Notes: generated by a model from the letters alone, not told the origin. 29,281 bases of DNA from Burkholderiales bacterium (GCA_947371645.1 CANBQJ010000022.1:1-29281), one strand, 5' to 3'. Counted from the first letter of the stretch, positions 1-7,657 are shown. Numbers and translations: made by a program.

Positions 1-1449
1 GGTCTCGCAGCCGGCGCTGGCCGAGGCCGTCACGCTGGCAAAGGGGATGTGGTTGCTGCTCTTGCCATCGGGCCCGTTGAAGGTGCCGGTGTGGCAGGTG
101 GTGCACGAGGTGCTGACGCTGAAGTTGGCGTGGAACTGGCCGGGGTTCCAGGCGGTGTAGCCCCCCTTGTGGCAGCTGTCGCAGTTGGCCGACGCGCTCA
201 CCGAGACCGACGCGTAAGGGATGTGGTCAGCGGTCTTGCCGTCCGCCGGCGGGAAGCTGCCGGAGTGGCAGGTGGAACACACGCCCTTGACGGTGGTCTG
301 GGTGTGGTTCCACTTCGTGGGCGTCCAGGCGGTGACGTTGTGGCAGCTGAAGCAGTTGACCGACGTCGGGATGTGGGTGGAGGTCTTGCCGGTGGCCGTG
401 CTGCCGTTGTGGCAATTGGCGCAGTTGGTGGCCGAGGTGAAGGCCGAGTGGTCCACACGTACCGTACCCGCCCCGGAGCCCGTCCAGGCGCTGGTGCTTT
501 GGTGGCAACTTTCGCAGGTGCCTGTGACGCCACTGTGCACCGTGTCGCTTGGCTTGGCGGTGAGGCTGTACGCGCCTGTGAGGTGGCAGGTGGCGCACTG
601 GCCCGTGATGTTGATGTTGCTGTGGAACTTGCCCGGGTTCCAGCTGCTGTAGCCGCCCTTGTGGCAGCTGTCGCAGTTGTTGACGTTCACGCCGGACAAG
701 GCGGCATAGGGGATGTGGTTGCCTGTCGGGCCGTCTGCTGGCGGGTAGCTGCCACTGTGGCAGGTCGAGCAGGTGCCGTTGACCGTCACCTGGGTGTGGT
801 TCCACTTGGTGGGCTTCCATGCCGTGACGCCATGGCAAGCGTAGCAATTGGACGTCGCCGGGATGTGTCCGCTGACCTTGCCGCTGGCGCTGCTGCCATT
901 GTGGCAACTGGCGCAATTGGTGCTGGCGTTGAAGGCGCTGTGGTCAGGCTTGGCGCCGTCCCAGGTCTGGGTGGTGTGGCAGGTGTCGCAGGCCGCCCTG
1001 GTGACAACGTGGTTGGCGCCCTTGCCCTGGGCATGGGTACCGTCGTGGCAGGCCGCGCAGGTCTGTCCTGGCGAGATGCCCGTGCTGTGGCTGAACCGGA
1101 CCGTCGCGAAAGACTGCGTGACGTGACAGGTCTCGCAAGCCAGCGTGGTGACGATGTGGTTGGCCGGCATCACCAGCGTGTTCTGGGACTGCTTGGCCCC
1201 GGAGCTGTGGCAGGTGCGGCAGTCCTTGGGGGTGCCTTTGAAGACCCCGTTGACGTGGCAGGACTCGCAGCGCACCGTGGTGTGCGCCCCGGTCAACGCG
1301 AAGCCGGTCTTGAGGTGGTCGAACTTGCTGGTGTTCGCCTGTGCCATGGCCAGACCGCTCACGCACCACAACAGGGCCATCGTCAGGACGATGGCCAGCC
1401 GACGCCACAGGGCGCGCGTGCTGACGGTGATGGGGGCTGAAGCGGACAT
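1..1449 (-). CDS. Multihaem c-type cytochrome (at least 16 CxxCH), C-terminus beyond window
   Basis: This is an exported electron-transfer protein. Reading from an ATG at 1449 gives 483 codons with no stop before base 1, so the C-terminus is missing. The N-terminus has an Arg-rich start, a hydrophobic stretch (about residues 18-34) and a signal-peptidase-like AMA-QA site, as expected for Sec export to the periplasm where haem is attached. I count 16 complete CxxCH sites (for example CESCH, CRTCH, CAACH, CYACH, CDSCH) and a seventeenth cut by the window edge. A unit of about 164 residues carrying six haems is repeated: CASCH at 901-915 matches CANCH at 409-423, and motifs such as PPADG, HIPYA and KGGY recur in both copies. 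It lies 72 bp downstream of the 24-haem cytochrome on the same strand, so it is probably in the same operon. The ribosome site at this ATG is weak, but the signal peptide supports the start. Partner and direction of electron flow are unknown. Confidence 0.9.
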   Translation of the reverse strand, partial: MSASAPITVSTRALWRRLAIVLTMALLWCVSGLAMAQANTSKFDHLKTGFALTGAHTTVRCESCHVNGVFKGTPKDCRTCHSSGAKQSQNTLVMPANHIVTTLACETCHVTQSFATVRFSHSTGISPGQTCAACHDGTHAQGKGANHVVTRAACDTCHTTQTWDGAKPDHSAFNASTNCASCHNGSSASGKVSGHIPATSNCYACHGVTAWKPTKWNHTQVTVNGTCSTCHSGSYPPADGPTGNHIPYAALSGVNVNNCDSCHKGGYSSWNPGKFHSNINITGQCATCHLTGAYSLTAKPSDTVHSGVTGTCESCHQSTSAWTGSGAGTVRVDHSAFTSATNCANCHNGSTATGKTSTHIPTSVNCFSCHNVTAWTPTKWNHTQTTVKGVCSTCHSGSFPPADGKTADHIPYASVSVSASANCDSCHKGGYTAWNPGQFHANFSVSTSCTTCHTGTFNGPDGKSSNHIPFASVTASASAGCET

Positions 1450-1521
1450 CAGGGGCTGGAGTCAGGTGGGCAAGGTGCTTTGTAAATGGGCTAATTGCAC
1501 ATTCATTGTAGGAATATATCT

Positions 1522-3420
1522 TTACGGACCCCGCAAGGGTTTGCCCAATTGTTTCCAGCTGTCAGGGACGTGGCACTGTTCACACCGCACGCCGAACTGG
1601 CCTTCATGGACGTCGTCCTTGCTGTGGCACTCCTGGCAGCGCTGGCTGACGGGCGCGATCTTTTGTCCCTTGGGTGCGGCTTCGGCATGGCAGGCCTCGC
1701 ACTTGACCCGCAGATGCCCCCCGATCAAGGGGTACTTCGTCTGCTTGCTGTGGTTGAAGACCCACGATTTCCAGTTCCGGGTGTTGTGGCAGGTCTCGCA
1801 GGTGTCGCCCAACTTGCCCTTGTGCTGGTCATCCTTGAGGTGACATGAGATGCATTCACGTTGGGCTTCCTTGAACCGGGTGGACTTGTGGCAGTCCTTG
1901 CACTCGACCGCGGCGTGGCCGCCCGTGAGCGGGAAGCGGGTGCGGGCGTGGTCGAAGACGGTGGTCTTCCAGTTGCGGTCGTTGTGGCACTGCGCGCATT
2001 GCTTGCCCTGGGTGCCTTCGTGCTTGTCGTCCTTCTTGTGGCAGGCGTAGCAGTCGCGGTCGGTGTTGCGGAAGGACTTCAGCGGCGTCTTGCCGTGGCA
2101 GTCGGCGCACTTGATCTCGGGCTTGGCGTGGCCATTGCGCAGGGCGAACTTGGTCTTGTCGTGGTCAAAGCGGCCGGCCGTGGCCTTCCAGTCGCGCTCG
2201 GAGTGGCAGTCCACGCATTTCTCGCCCAGCGTGCCTTCGTGCTTGTCGTCCTTCTTGTGGCAGGCGTAGCAGTCCAGCGGCGCCTCCTTGAACATCTTGC
2301 TGTCCTTGGTGGTCTTGTGGCAGTCCTTGCACTCGACCTTCTCGTGCTTGCCCAGCAGGGGGAAGCGCGTCTGGTTGTGGTCGAAGTGGGCCGGGTCCTT
2401 CCAGCCGGTCTCGGCGTGGCAGGAGGCGCAGTCCTTGCCCAGGCTTTCCTTGTGCTTGTCGTCCTTCTTGTGGCAGCTGTAGCAGTCCTCAGGCAGCTTC
2501 TGCTTGTAGAGGTTGCCGGTGTGGCAGTCGTTGCACGCGGTCTTCTTGTGCTTGCCGCGCAGCAGGTAGTGGGTGTCGGTGTCGTGGTTGAAAGTGATGG
2601 TTTTCCACGACTTGGCGTTGTGGCAGGTCTCGCACTTCTCGCCGTACTGGCCCTTGTGGCCGTCCTTGTCGTCGTCCTTCTTGTGGCAGCCGAAGCAGGT
2701 CTTGGGCGTGTCCTTGTAGCGGGCGGTGCGCTTGTCGTCCTTGTTCTTGAGGTGGCAGCCGTCGCACTTCTGATCTTTGTGCTTGTCTTCCAGCGCGAAT
2801 TTGGACTTCTTGAAGTGGTCGAAGGTGGTGTCCTTCCAGCCAGTGTCGGCGTGGCAGTCCGAGCACTTGTCCTTGACCAGGGGCTGGCTCAGGCCGCCGT
2901 GGTGGCCTTTGTCTTCGTCGTCCTTCTTGTGGCAGGTCTGGCAGTCCAGCGGGGCCTGCCAGTACTTCTTGCCACCCTCGTGGCACTTCTGGCAGTCCAC
3001 CTTCACGTGCTTGCCGTGAAGCTCGTAGTCGGTCTGCCTGTGGTCGAACTTCTTGGTGTCCAGCACCACGATCTTGGCGCCGCGGCCCTTGTGGTCGGTG
3101 TGGCAGGAGCGGCAGCTGGCCTCGGGCTTGTTGCGGCCGTGGAAGCCCCTTTTGGCGTTCAGGTCCTGCTTGACCTCCTTGTGGCAGTCGGCGCACAGGG
3201 TGTCCTGGCCTTTGGGGCTGAACCGCACGTGGCAGCTGCTGCAGTCTTTCTCGTACTTGGCGTGGCCGGCGACCAGGTCGCCCGGCGCCAGCACGGCTTC
3301 GATGGACTGGGCATGGGCCAGGCCCGGCACGCCCAGCAAAACGATGGCCAGCCACAGCAGGGCCAGCGCGCCGAGCCAGCGCGCACCTGCCTGTGCCCAG
3401 GCCTCGGACTCAATACGCAT
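1522..3420 (-). CDS. 24-haem c-type cytochrome built of triheme repeats
   Basis: This is a 632-residue periplasmic or surface electron-carrier. An N-terminal hydrophobic segment (about 16-36) ends in AHA-QS, a typical signal-peptidase site. I count 24 CxxCH sites, about one per 26 residues, which makes the protein a haem wire. Four haems precede six near-repeats of about 66-80 residues, each with three CxxCH. A seventh unit with two haems ends the protein. The repeat begins CxxCHKKDD, continues with a second CxxCH followed by a WK pair, then F(D/N)H, then a GxH or KH before the third CxxCH. The non-CxxCH histidines are probable distal haem ligands (inference). The protein is rich in Lys, Asp and His and lacks an obvious C-terminal anchor. 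Its start overlaps the 3' end of the upstream membrane cytochrome gene by 11 bp, indicating translational coupling. It belongs broadly to the cytochrome c3/paired-CxxCH group; I cannot name a characterised orthologue. Confidence 0.93.
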   Translation of the reverse strand: MRIESEAWAQAGARWLGALALLWLAIVLLGVPGLAHAQSIEAVLAPGDLVAGHAKYEKDCSSCHVRFSPKGQDTLCADCHKEVKQDLNAKRGFHGRNKPEASCRSCHTDHKGRGAKIVVLDTKKFDHRQTDYELHGKHVKVDCQKCHEGGKKYWQAPLDCQTCHKKDDEDKGHHGGLSQPLVKDKCSDCHADTGWKDTTFDHFKKSKFALEDKHKDQKCDGCHLKNKDDKRTARYKDTPKTCFGCHKKDDDKDGHKGQYGEKCETCHNAKSWKTITFNHDTDTHYLLRGKHKKTACNDCHTGNLYKQKLPEDCYSCHKKDDKHKESLGKDCASCHAETGWKDPAHFDHNQTRFPLLGKHEKVECKDCHKTTKDSKMFKEAPLDCYACHKKDDKHEGTLGEKCVDCHSERDWKATAGRFDHDKTKFALRNGHAKPEIKCADCHGKTPLKSFRNTDRDCYACHKKDDKHEGTQGKQCAQCHNDRNWKTTVFDHARTRFPLTGGHAAVECKDCHKSTRFKEAQRECISCHLKDDQHKGKLGDTCETCHNTRNWKSWVFNHSKQTKYPLIGGHLRVKCEACHAEAAPKGQKIAPVSQRCQECHSKDDVHEGQFGVRCEQCHVPDSWKQLGKPLRGP

Positions 3421-4333
3421 GCACCGCCACCACGTGGAAGATGGCGCACAGCACCAGCACCCAGACGAAGGGCACGTGGGCCAGGTGCCACATCGAGAAC
3501 AGGCGCTCGAACGTCTGGTACTGGGCGGCGCGCTGCACGCTGGCGGTGTAGTCGATCACGGCCTGGCGCAGGTCGCGGTATTGCGCCATGGCCTGGGGCT
3601 TGGACCAGTGCTGGTCTTTGGCCACCTGCTTGAGGCCGTCTTGCAGCAGGGCCTTGCAATGGTGTTCGACGCGCCGGCGCTGCCAGGGCAGGGTCAGCTG
3701 CTGCTTGATGCGGCCGGGCAGGGGCAGGCCCTGGCTGCCCAGGCAGGCGGTTTCGAAGTCGTGCAGGGCCACGAGCACCTCGGGCAGGGCCTGCAGCTGC
3801 ACGTCGGCGCTGCGGTGCTGGGCGTCCAGGGCACGGCGCAGACCGGCCAGCGAGGCCTTTTCACCGCGCAGGTCGGTGTTGAGCCGCACGAAGAGGAAGC
3901 GGCCGATGACCCCGCTCAGGGCCACGGCGATCATGGCGTAAAGCGCGACAGCCGCATTCGTGGACCTGATGGAAAACGTGGAGTGCAGCAGGATCAGCCA
4001 GGGCCCCAGCACGCCCAGCACCATGTGCACGACGAACCAGTTCTTGGTGGCACCCCAGTTGTAGGTGACCTTCCAGCGCTTGCGCAGGGGGTAGGTGAAC
4101 AGGAAGAGCATGGTCACGCCGCCGGCCACGCCCAGCCAGTAGCCGGTGCGGGACCAGGAGGTGTACCAACCACGTGTGGACACCCACCAGGCCAGCAGCA
4201 CCAGGGCGGTGATGGCCAGGTAGATGGCGGTATCGCTGCGCCAGAAACTGGGCCCACGCTTGGATGTGGCCTGCTGCAGGCCGGGCATGGCGGCGCTCAG
4301 GGTGGGTGTGGCGGTGGGGGAACTGCTGTTCAT
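3410..4333 (-). CDS. Diheme b-type-like integral membrane protein
   Basis: This is a 307-residue inner-membrane protein, likely the quinone- or flavoprotein-facing link to the periplasmic cytochromes. Hydrophobic segments lie near residues 36-53, 64-81, 98-118, 125-149 and 283-306. A soluble loop of about 130 residues separates helices four and five. His103 and His117 sit on helix three, and His286 and His300 on helix five. Both pairs are 14 residues apart, the classic spacing for two stacked bis-histidine b haems. His283 and His305 are additional candidates. There is no CxxCH and no recognisable domain in the soluble loop. It is the first gene of the minus-strand operon, overlaps the next gene by 11 bp and is divergent from the flavoprotein at 4585. 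Cytochrome b assignment is inferred from histidine geometry; it resembles ferric-reductase/b561-type membrane proteins in general layout only. Confidence 0.75.
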   Translation of the reverse strand: MNSSSPTATPTLSAAMPGLQQATSKRGPSFWRSDTAIYLAITALVLLAWWVSTRGWYTSWSRTGYWLGVAGGVTMLFLFTYPLRKRWKVTYNWGATKNWFVVHMVLGVLGPWLILLHSTFSIRSTNAAVALYAMIAVALSGVIGRFLFVRLNTDLRGEKASLAGLRRALDAQHRSADVQLQALPEVLVALHDFETACLGSQGLPLPGRIKQQLTLPWQRRRVEHHCKALLQDGLKQVAKDQHWSKPQAMAQYRDLRQAVIDYTASVQRAAQYQTFERLFSMWHLAHVPFVWVLVLCAIFHVVAVHAY

Positions 4334-4542
4334 GACAATGCGACGCAGGTGGTCGTCCGTGCTGGTGCCGCCAGGGTGCGTGCCACCGGGAATCTATCGA
4401 CCTGGGTCTGGCTGGGCTTGAGGGTAGACGTGGGTATCAGGTGGTATCAGCGGTAAAGGGGGGCAGAACCTGTACCAGTTGGGGATTCCTGCCGCGACAG
4501 GTGTTACGCCAAATCAGACAATGCCACGCCCGCTTAGACTTC

Positions 4543-4565
4543 AAAATGTGAACAGCGCACATTTT
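4543..4565. promoter_or_regulatory. Perfect inverted repeat between divergent redox genes
   Basis: The arms AAAATGTG and CACATTTT are exact reverse complements separated by 7 bp. The repeat lies 19 bp before the ATG at 4585 and in the shared 251-bp divergent region with the membrane cytochrome. The half-sites look like those of the CRP/FNR family, but the TGTG-to-CACA spacing is one base shorter than the canonical CRP site. It is a candidate operator for both arms of the cluster; the regulator is unknown. The rest of 4334-4584 shows no confident promoter. Confidence 0.5.
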
Positions 4566-4584
4566 CCACGAATCCAAGGCCACC

Positions 4585-5898
4585 ATGTTGTCCGTTGAGT
4601 ATCTGACTGTGTATGGCGGCGTTGCCGTTGCGGCCGTGGCGATCCAGCTGTTGTTGCACCGCCGAAAACGACGCGCGGATGCCGACACGCTGGCCGTGTC
4701 ACGGGAGGCGGGGCTCAACGAGCCGCTCTCCCTGCACCCGGTGGTGGACCCGAACCGGTGCTTCGGCTCGGGCGCCTGCATCAAGGCCTGCCCGGAAGAA
4801 GCCTTGGGCATCGTCAATGGCAAGGCCACCCTGATCAATGCGGCGGCCTGCATCGGCCACGGTGCCTGTGTGACAGCCTGCCCCAGCCAGGCGCTCAGCC
4901 TGGTGTTTGGCAGCGAAACGCGGGGCGTGGACATCCCCGTCCTGACCGCCCAGTTCGAGAGCAACGTGCCGGGCATCTTCATCGTGGGCGAGCTGGGTGG
5001 CATGGGCCTGATCCGCAAAGCCACCGAACAGGGCCGCCAGGCCATGCGGGCGGTGCAGGCCAAGGTGGCGCAGGCCAAGGCCCCGGCGCCGCTCGACGTC
5101 GTCATCCTGGGCGCAGGACCGGCGGGCATCTCGGATGGCCTGAGCGCCATCGCCCACAAATTGCGCTACGCCATCGTCGAGCAAGAGGCCGCGCTGGGCG
5201 GCACCGTCTACCACTACCCGCGCAACAAGGTGGCCATGACCGCGCCGGCCGAGCTGGACCTGGTCGGCACCATGAACCTGGGCAAGGAGGTGGCCAAAGA
5301 GCGTTTGCTGGCCTTCTGGCACGAGGTGGTCGACAAAACGGGTTTGAAGTTCCAGTTCGGTGAAAAGCTGGAGACCATCACCCACCAGGATGACGGCAGT
5401 TTCATCGTCAAGAGCTCGAAGAGCAGCTACCACACCAAAACGGTGGTGCTGGCCCTTGGGCGTCGCGGTTCACCGCGCAAGCTGCAGGTGCCCGGTGAAG
5501 AGCAGGCCAAGGTGGTCTACCGCCTGGTGGACGCCGAGCAGTACCGCGGCCAGCGCGTGCTGGTGGTGGGTGGCGGCGACAGCGCCGTCGAGGCGGTGCT
5601 GGCCCTGGCGGCCGAGCCGGGCACCTCGGCCGCGCTGTCTTACCGGGGGCAGGCCCTGGCCCGCGTGAAGCCGGCCAACCGCCAGCGCCTGCAAGACGCC
5701 GAAAAAAGCGGGCAGATCCAGGTGCTGTGGCAGACGCAGGTGCAGCGCATCGACACCGAGCACGTGCTGCTCAGCGGGCCTGAGGGCAACATCACGCTGC
5801 CCAATGACGGCGTGATCGTGTGCGCAGGCGGTGAGCTGCCCACGGCCCTCTTGCAGGGCGCGGGCATCCGCTTCGAGACCAAGTTCGGGACGAGCTGA
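4585..5898 (+). CDS. Membrane-anchored ferredoxin/FAD/NAD(P) oxidoreductase
   Basis: This 437-residue protein combines a ferredoxin and a thioredoxin-reductase-like flavoprotein. Residues 9-25 are a hydrophobic anchor followed by RRKRR, so the rest probably faces the cytoplasm. The ferredoxin-like part (about 52-108) has two motifs, Cys59/65/69-Pro and Cys89/95/99-Pro. In each, the second Cys of a normal CxxCxxCxxxCP is replaced, by Ser62 and His92. Residues 128-155 (VPGIFIVGELGG onward) resemble the FAD-binding motif normally at the C-terminus of thioredoxin reductases. The FAD Rossmann motif GAGPAG is at 176-181 and the NAD(P) motif GGGDSA at 329-334. No redox-active CxxC is present. It is divergent from the multihaem cytochrome operon and probably passes electrons between NAD(P)H and the membrane cytochrome. 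The reaction and direction are inference. An AAGG precedes the ATG. Confidence 0.85.
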   Translation: MLSVEYLTVYGGVAVAAVAIQLLLHRRKRRADADTLAVSREAGLNEPLSLHPVVDPNRCFGSGACIKACPEEALGIVNGKATLINAAACIGHGACVTACPSQALSLVFGSETRGVDIPVLTAQFESNVPGIFIVGELGGMGLIRKATEQGRQAMRAVQAKVAQAKAPAPLDVVILGAGPAGISDGLSAIAHKLRYAIVEQEAALGGTVYHYPRNKVAMTAPAELDLVGTMNLGKEVAKERLLAFWHEVVDKTGLKFQFGEKLETITHQDDGSFIVKSSKSSYHTKTVVLALGRRGSPRKLQVPGEEQAKVVYRLVDAEQYRGQRVLVVGGGDSAVEAVLALAAEPGTSAALSYRGQALARVKPANRQRLQDAEKSGQIQVLWQTQVQRIDTEHVLLSGPEGNITLPNDGVIVCAGGELPTALLQGAGIRFETKFGTS

Positions 5899-5912
5899 GC
5901 GCCACCTCACCC

Positions 5913-5939
5913 GGGCCCGCGCCGGCTCAGGCCGGGCCC
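5913..5939. terminator. GC-rich hairpin between convergent genes, possible terminator
   Basis: GGGCCCG at 5913-5919 pairs with CGGGCCC at 5933-5939. It sits between the flavoprotein stop (5898) and overlaps the end of the convergent dioxygenase gene. There is no T-tract on either strand, so termination is only a possibility. Confidence 0.3.
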
Positions 5940-6694
5940 TGGAAGCTGTGGCGACGGTAAGTGAGCACCAGGGTGTCGCGCCAGCCGTTGTCCTGCAGGG
6001 GCTGGATGGGGGTGGATTCGTGGATCACGCGTTCGTCGTCCAGCAGCAGGCAGGAGAAAGGCGTGCTGAGCGTGAAGCGCACGCCGTGCGGCCCCTGGGC
6101 TTCAAACACGCGCGTTTCTCCGCCTTTGACGCCCTGACGGCCCATGAAGACCACGGCGACGAAGTCGACGCCATCGCGGTGGGCGCCCTCAGGCGTGGGG
6201 CGGCCGATGCCGCCGGTGGTGTCCACCCGGAACTGGTGGGCTTCGATGTACCAGGCGGGCACCGACTGACCTTTGAGCAGTGCAGCCTGCGCAAACAGCT
6301 GGCCCAGTTGGCCCAGCACCGCCTGCCACAGCGGGCTGTCGCAGACCTCGGTCCGCACAGGCGAAAACAGGCGCTCGAAGCCGCCGTGCAGGGCGTTGTA
6401 CGTCACCGGTTGCCAGTGCGCACGGTGGGGTGTCTGGGTGAGTGCGCCCGATGCCATGTCTTGCACGAAGCAGCTGTGCCGGCGGTAGCGGTAGTGGCCG
6501 CCATCACGCAGGTGGGTGTCGGGCGGCAGGTCGCCCCAGCTGGCGTGCAGGGCCTCGCCGGCTTGCGCGTTGCTGTGCAGGGCCGGCAGCCAGCTGTCTG
6601 GCGTCAGCACGGCCCAGCCCTGCTCGCGCAGCACCGCAGGCGCTTCAGCCGGGCTTTGGGTGCTGGGCGCTTGCATCGGTCCGTTGGCGCTCAT
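5927..6694 (-). CDS. 2OG-Fe(II) dioxygenase family protein (amino-acid hydroxylase-like)
   Basis: This 255-residue cytoplasmic protein resembles the 2OG-Fe_Oxy_2 family, which includes Bacillus L-isoleucine dioxygenase; those enzymes hydroxylate free amino acids using 2-oxoglutarate and O2. The iron-binding triad is visible: His172 and Asp174 in AHRDGVD and His225 in RVIHEST. Arg239 in GWRDTL is the likely 2-oxoglutarate-carboxylate ligand. The strand motif GGETRVFE follows the first iron ligands as expected. I chose the ATG at 6694 because an ATG 60 bp upstream would run into the preceding gene, whose stop is at 6699. The 4-bp gap suggests co-transcription with the glycine-zipper gene, though no functional link is evident. 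Substrate unknown. Confidence 0.85.
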   Translation of the reverse strand: MSANGPMQAPSTQSPAEAPAVLREQGWAVLTPDSWLPALHSNAQAGEALHASWGDLPPDTHLRDGGHYRYRRHSCFVQDMASGALTQTPHRAHWQPVTYNALHGGFERLFSPVRTEVCDSPLWQAVLGQLGQLFAQAALLKGQSVPAWYIEAHQFRVDTTGGIGRPTPEGAHRDGVDFVAVVFMGRQGVKGGETRVFEAQGPHGVRFTLSTPFSCLLLDDERVIHESTPIQPLQDNGWRDTLVLTYRRHSFQGPA

Positions 6695-6698
6695 GTGA

Positions 6699-7145
6699 TC
6701 AGGGTGCGGGCGAGATGCGCTTGCCCTTGAGTTGCACCCGGGCGCCCAGGGCATAGGCCTGGGGCAGGTGGAAGGTCTGCTCGCTGCCGTCGTCGAACTT
6801 GACGGTGGTCTTGTACATCACATGCTTTTTGGCGTTCTTTTCGATCTCGTTGCCGGCGTAACCACCGGCCGCGGCGCCACCCACGGTGGCCAGGGTGTTG
6901 CCCGTGCCCTTGCCCACCTGGTGGCCCAGCAGGCCGCCCACCACGGCACCAGCGAGCACGCCAGCGCCGCTGCCTTTGCCCTTGACTTCATAGGCCTGGG
7001 CCTGCTGCACGGTGCCCAGCTTCACGCCGGTGACCGCCGAGGCGGTTTTGGCGGGCGCTGCCGCCGTGGTGGCCTGGGCGGCAAAGGGTTGAATCAAGGC
7101 GGTGGCCAGCAAGGCGCCAAGGGCGGTGGTGCGCAGGGTGTTCAT
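6699..7145 (-). CDS. Glycine-zipper 2TM envelope protein
   Basis: This is a 148-residue exported protein. A signal peptide (about 1-25, ending AQA) is followed by a glycine zipper at about 58-100 (GAGVLAGAVVGGLLGHQVGKG and GGAAAGGYAGNE), the hallmark of the Rick_17kDa/glycine-zipper 2TM group. These small proteins associate with the outer membrane or envelope; no lipobox Cys is present, so it is not an evident lipoprotein. The C-terminal part (about 109-141) reads like the usual small beta-rich tail with a KFDDGSEQTF motif. ATG at 7145 was chosen over a longer in-frame reading extending to 7811, because the signal peptide begins exactly there and the upstream frame lies over the thioesterase gene. 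Function in the cell is not known. Confidence 0.85.
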   Translation of the reverse strand: MNTLRTTALGALLATALIQPFAAQATTAAAPAKTASAVTGVKLGTVQQAQAYEVKGKGSGAGVLAGAVVGGLLGHQVGKGTGNTLATVGGAAAGGYAGNEIEKNAKKHVMYKTTVKFDDGSEQTFHLPQAYALGARVQLKGKRISPAP

Positions 7146-7234
7146 GGGTACTTCTCGGGTCAACAAGGCCATAGGGTTGTGGCCACAGGGGAACACATTG
7201 TGCCCGCTGCGGCCAGGGTCTGCCTGGTGTGGTG

Positions 7235-7657
7235 TCAAGCCGGGCGCACGGGGCGGGGCTTGCCGTCGCGGTCGATGGCCACGTAGGTGACCTGGGCTTC
7301 GGTGACCTTGACCAGCAGCGGGTCTGAAGGCCGGCGTTCGGCCCAGACCTCGACGCTGACGGTCACCGAGGTGTTGCCGACGCGGATGACGCGGGCGTAG
7401 AAGGACAGCAGGTCGCCGACCGACACCGCATTGCGGAACACGAACTCGTTGACCGCCACGGTGGTGACGCGGCCATGCGAGACGCGGGCCGGCAGCACGC
7501 AGCCCGCCAGGTCCACCTGGGACATGATCCAGCCACCAAAGATGTCGCCGTTGCCATTGGCATCTTTGGGCATGGGCATGACGCGCATGACCAGTTCCAT
7601 GTCGGGGTGCAGTTCGGCCGGGGTCAGCAAGGTCTGGGGTGTGGGGTTCAGGGTCAT
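7235..7657 (-). CDS. yciA: Acyl-CoA thioesterase, YciA family
   Basis: This 140-residue single hotdog-fold protein hydrolyses acyl-CoA to free acid and CoA in the cytoplasm. It aligns by eye along its whole length with E. coli YciA: the catalytic Asp38 lies in NGNGDIFGGW, followed by MSQVDLAG, HGRVTTVAV, VGDLLSFYARV and the C-terminal YVAIDRDGKPR. Start at 7657 (ATG) matches the family length. An upstream extension would overlap the divergent ABC transporter gene. Only 77 bp separate it from that divergent gene. No partner gene is apparent. Substrate preference cannot be read from sequence. Confidence 0.93.
   Translation of the reverse strand: MTLNPTPQTLLTPAELHPDMELVMRVMPMPKDANGNGDIFGGWIMSQVDLAGCVLPARVSHGRVTTVAVNEFVFRNAVSVGDLLSFYARVIRVGNTSVTVSVEVWAERRPSDPLLVKVTEAQVTYVAIDRDGKPRPVRPA

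Noticed and set aside
49..1440. Long plus-strand open frame over the first cytochrome
   Set aside because: It reads as low-complexity Ala/Gly/Val/Arg; the minus strand carries the regular CxxCH array and signal peptide.
1450..1521. Possible internal promoter (TATATT, TACAAT) between the two multihaem cytochrome genes
   Set aside because: AT-rich with -10-like words on the minus strand, but no matching -35 at a proper distance; the short gap fits an operon.
1522..3420. CRISPR-like or satellite repeat array
   Set aside because: The regular DNA periodicity comes from CxxCH-coding triheme repeats, not from direct repeats with unique spacers.
1861..3633. 590-codon plus-strand open frame
   Set aside because: It is the complement of the 24-haem gene, rich in Val/Leu/Ala with no domain, and spans two real minus-strand genes.
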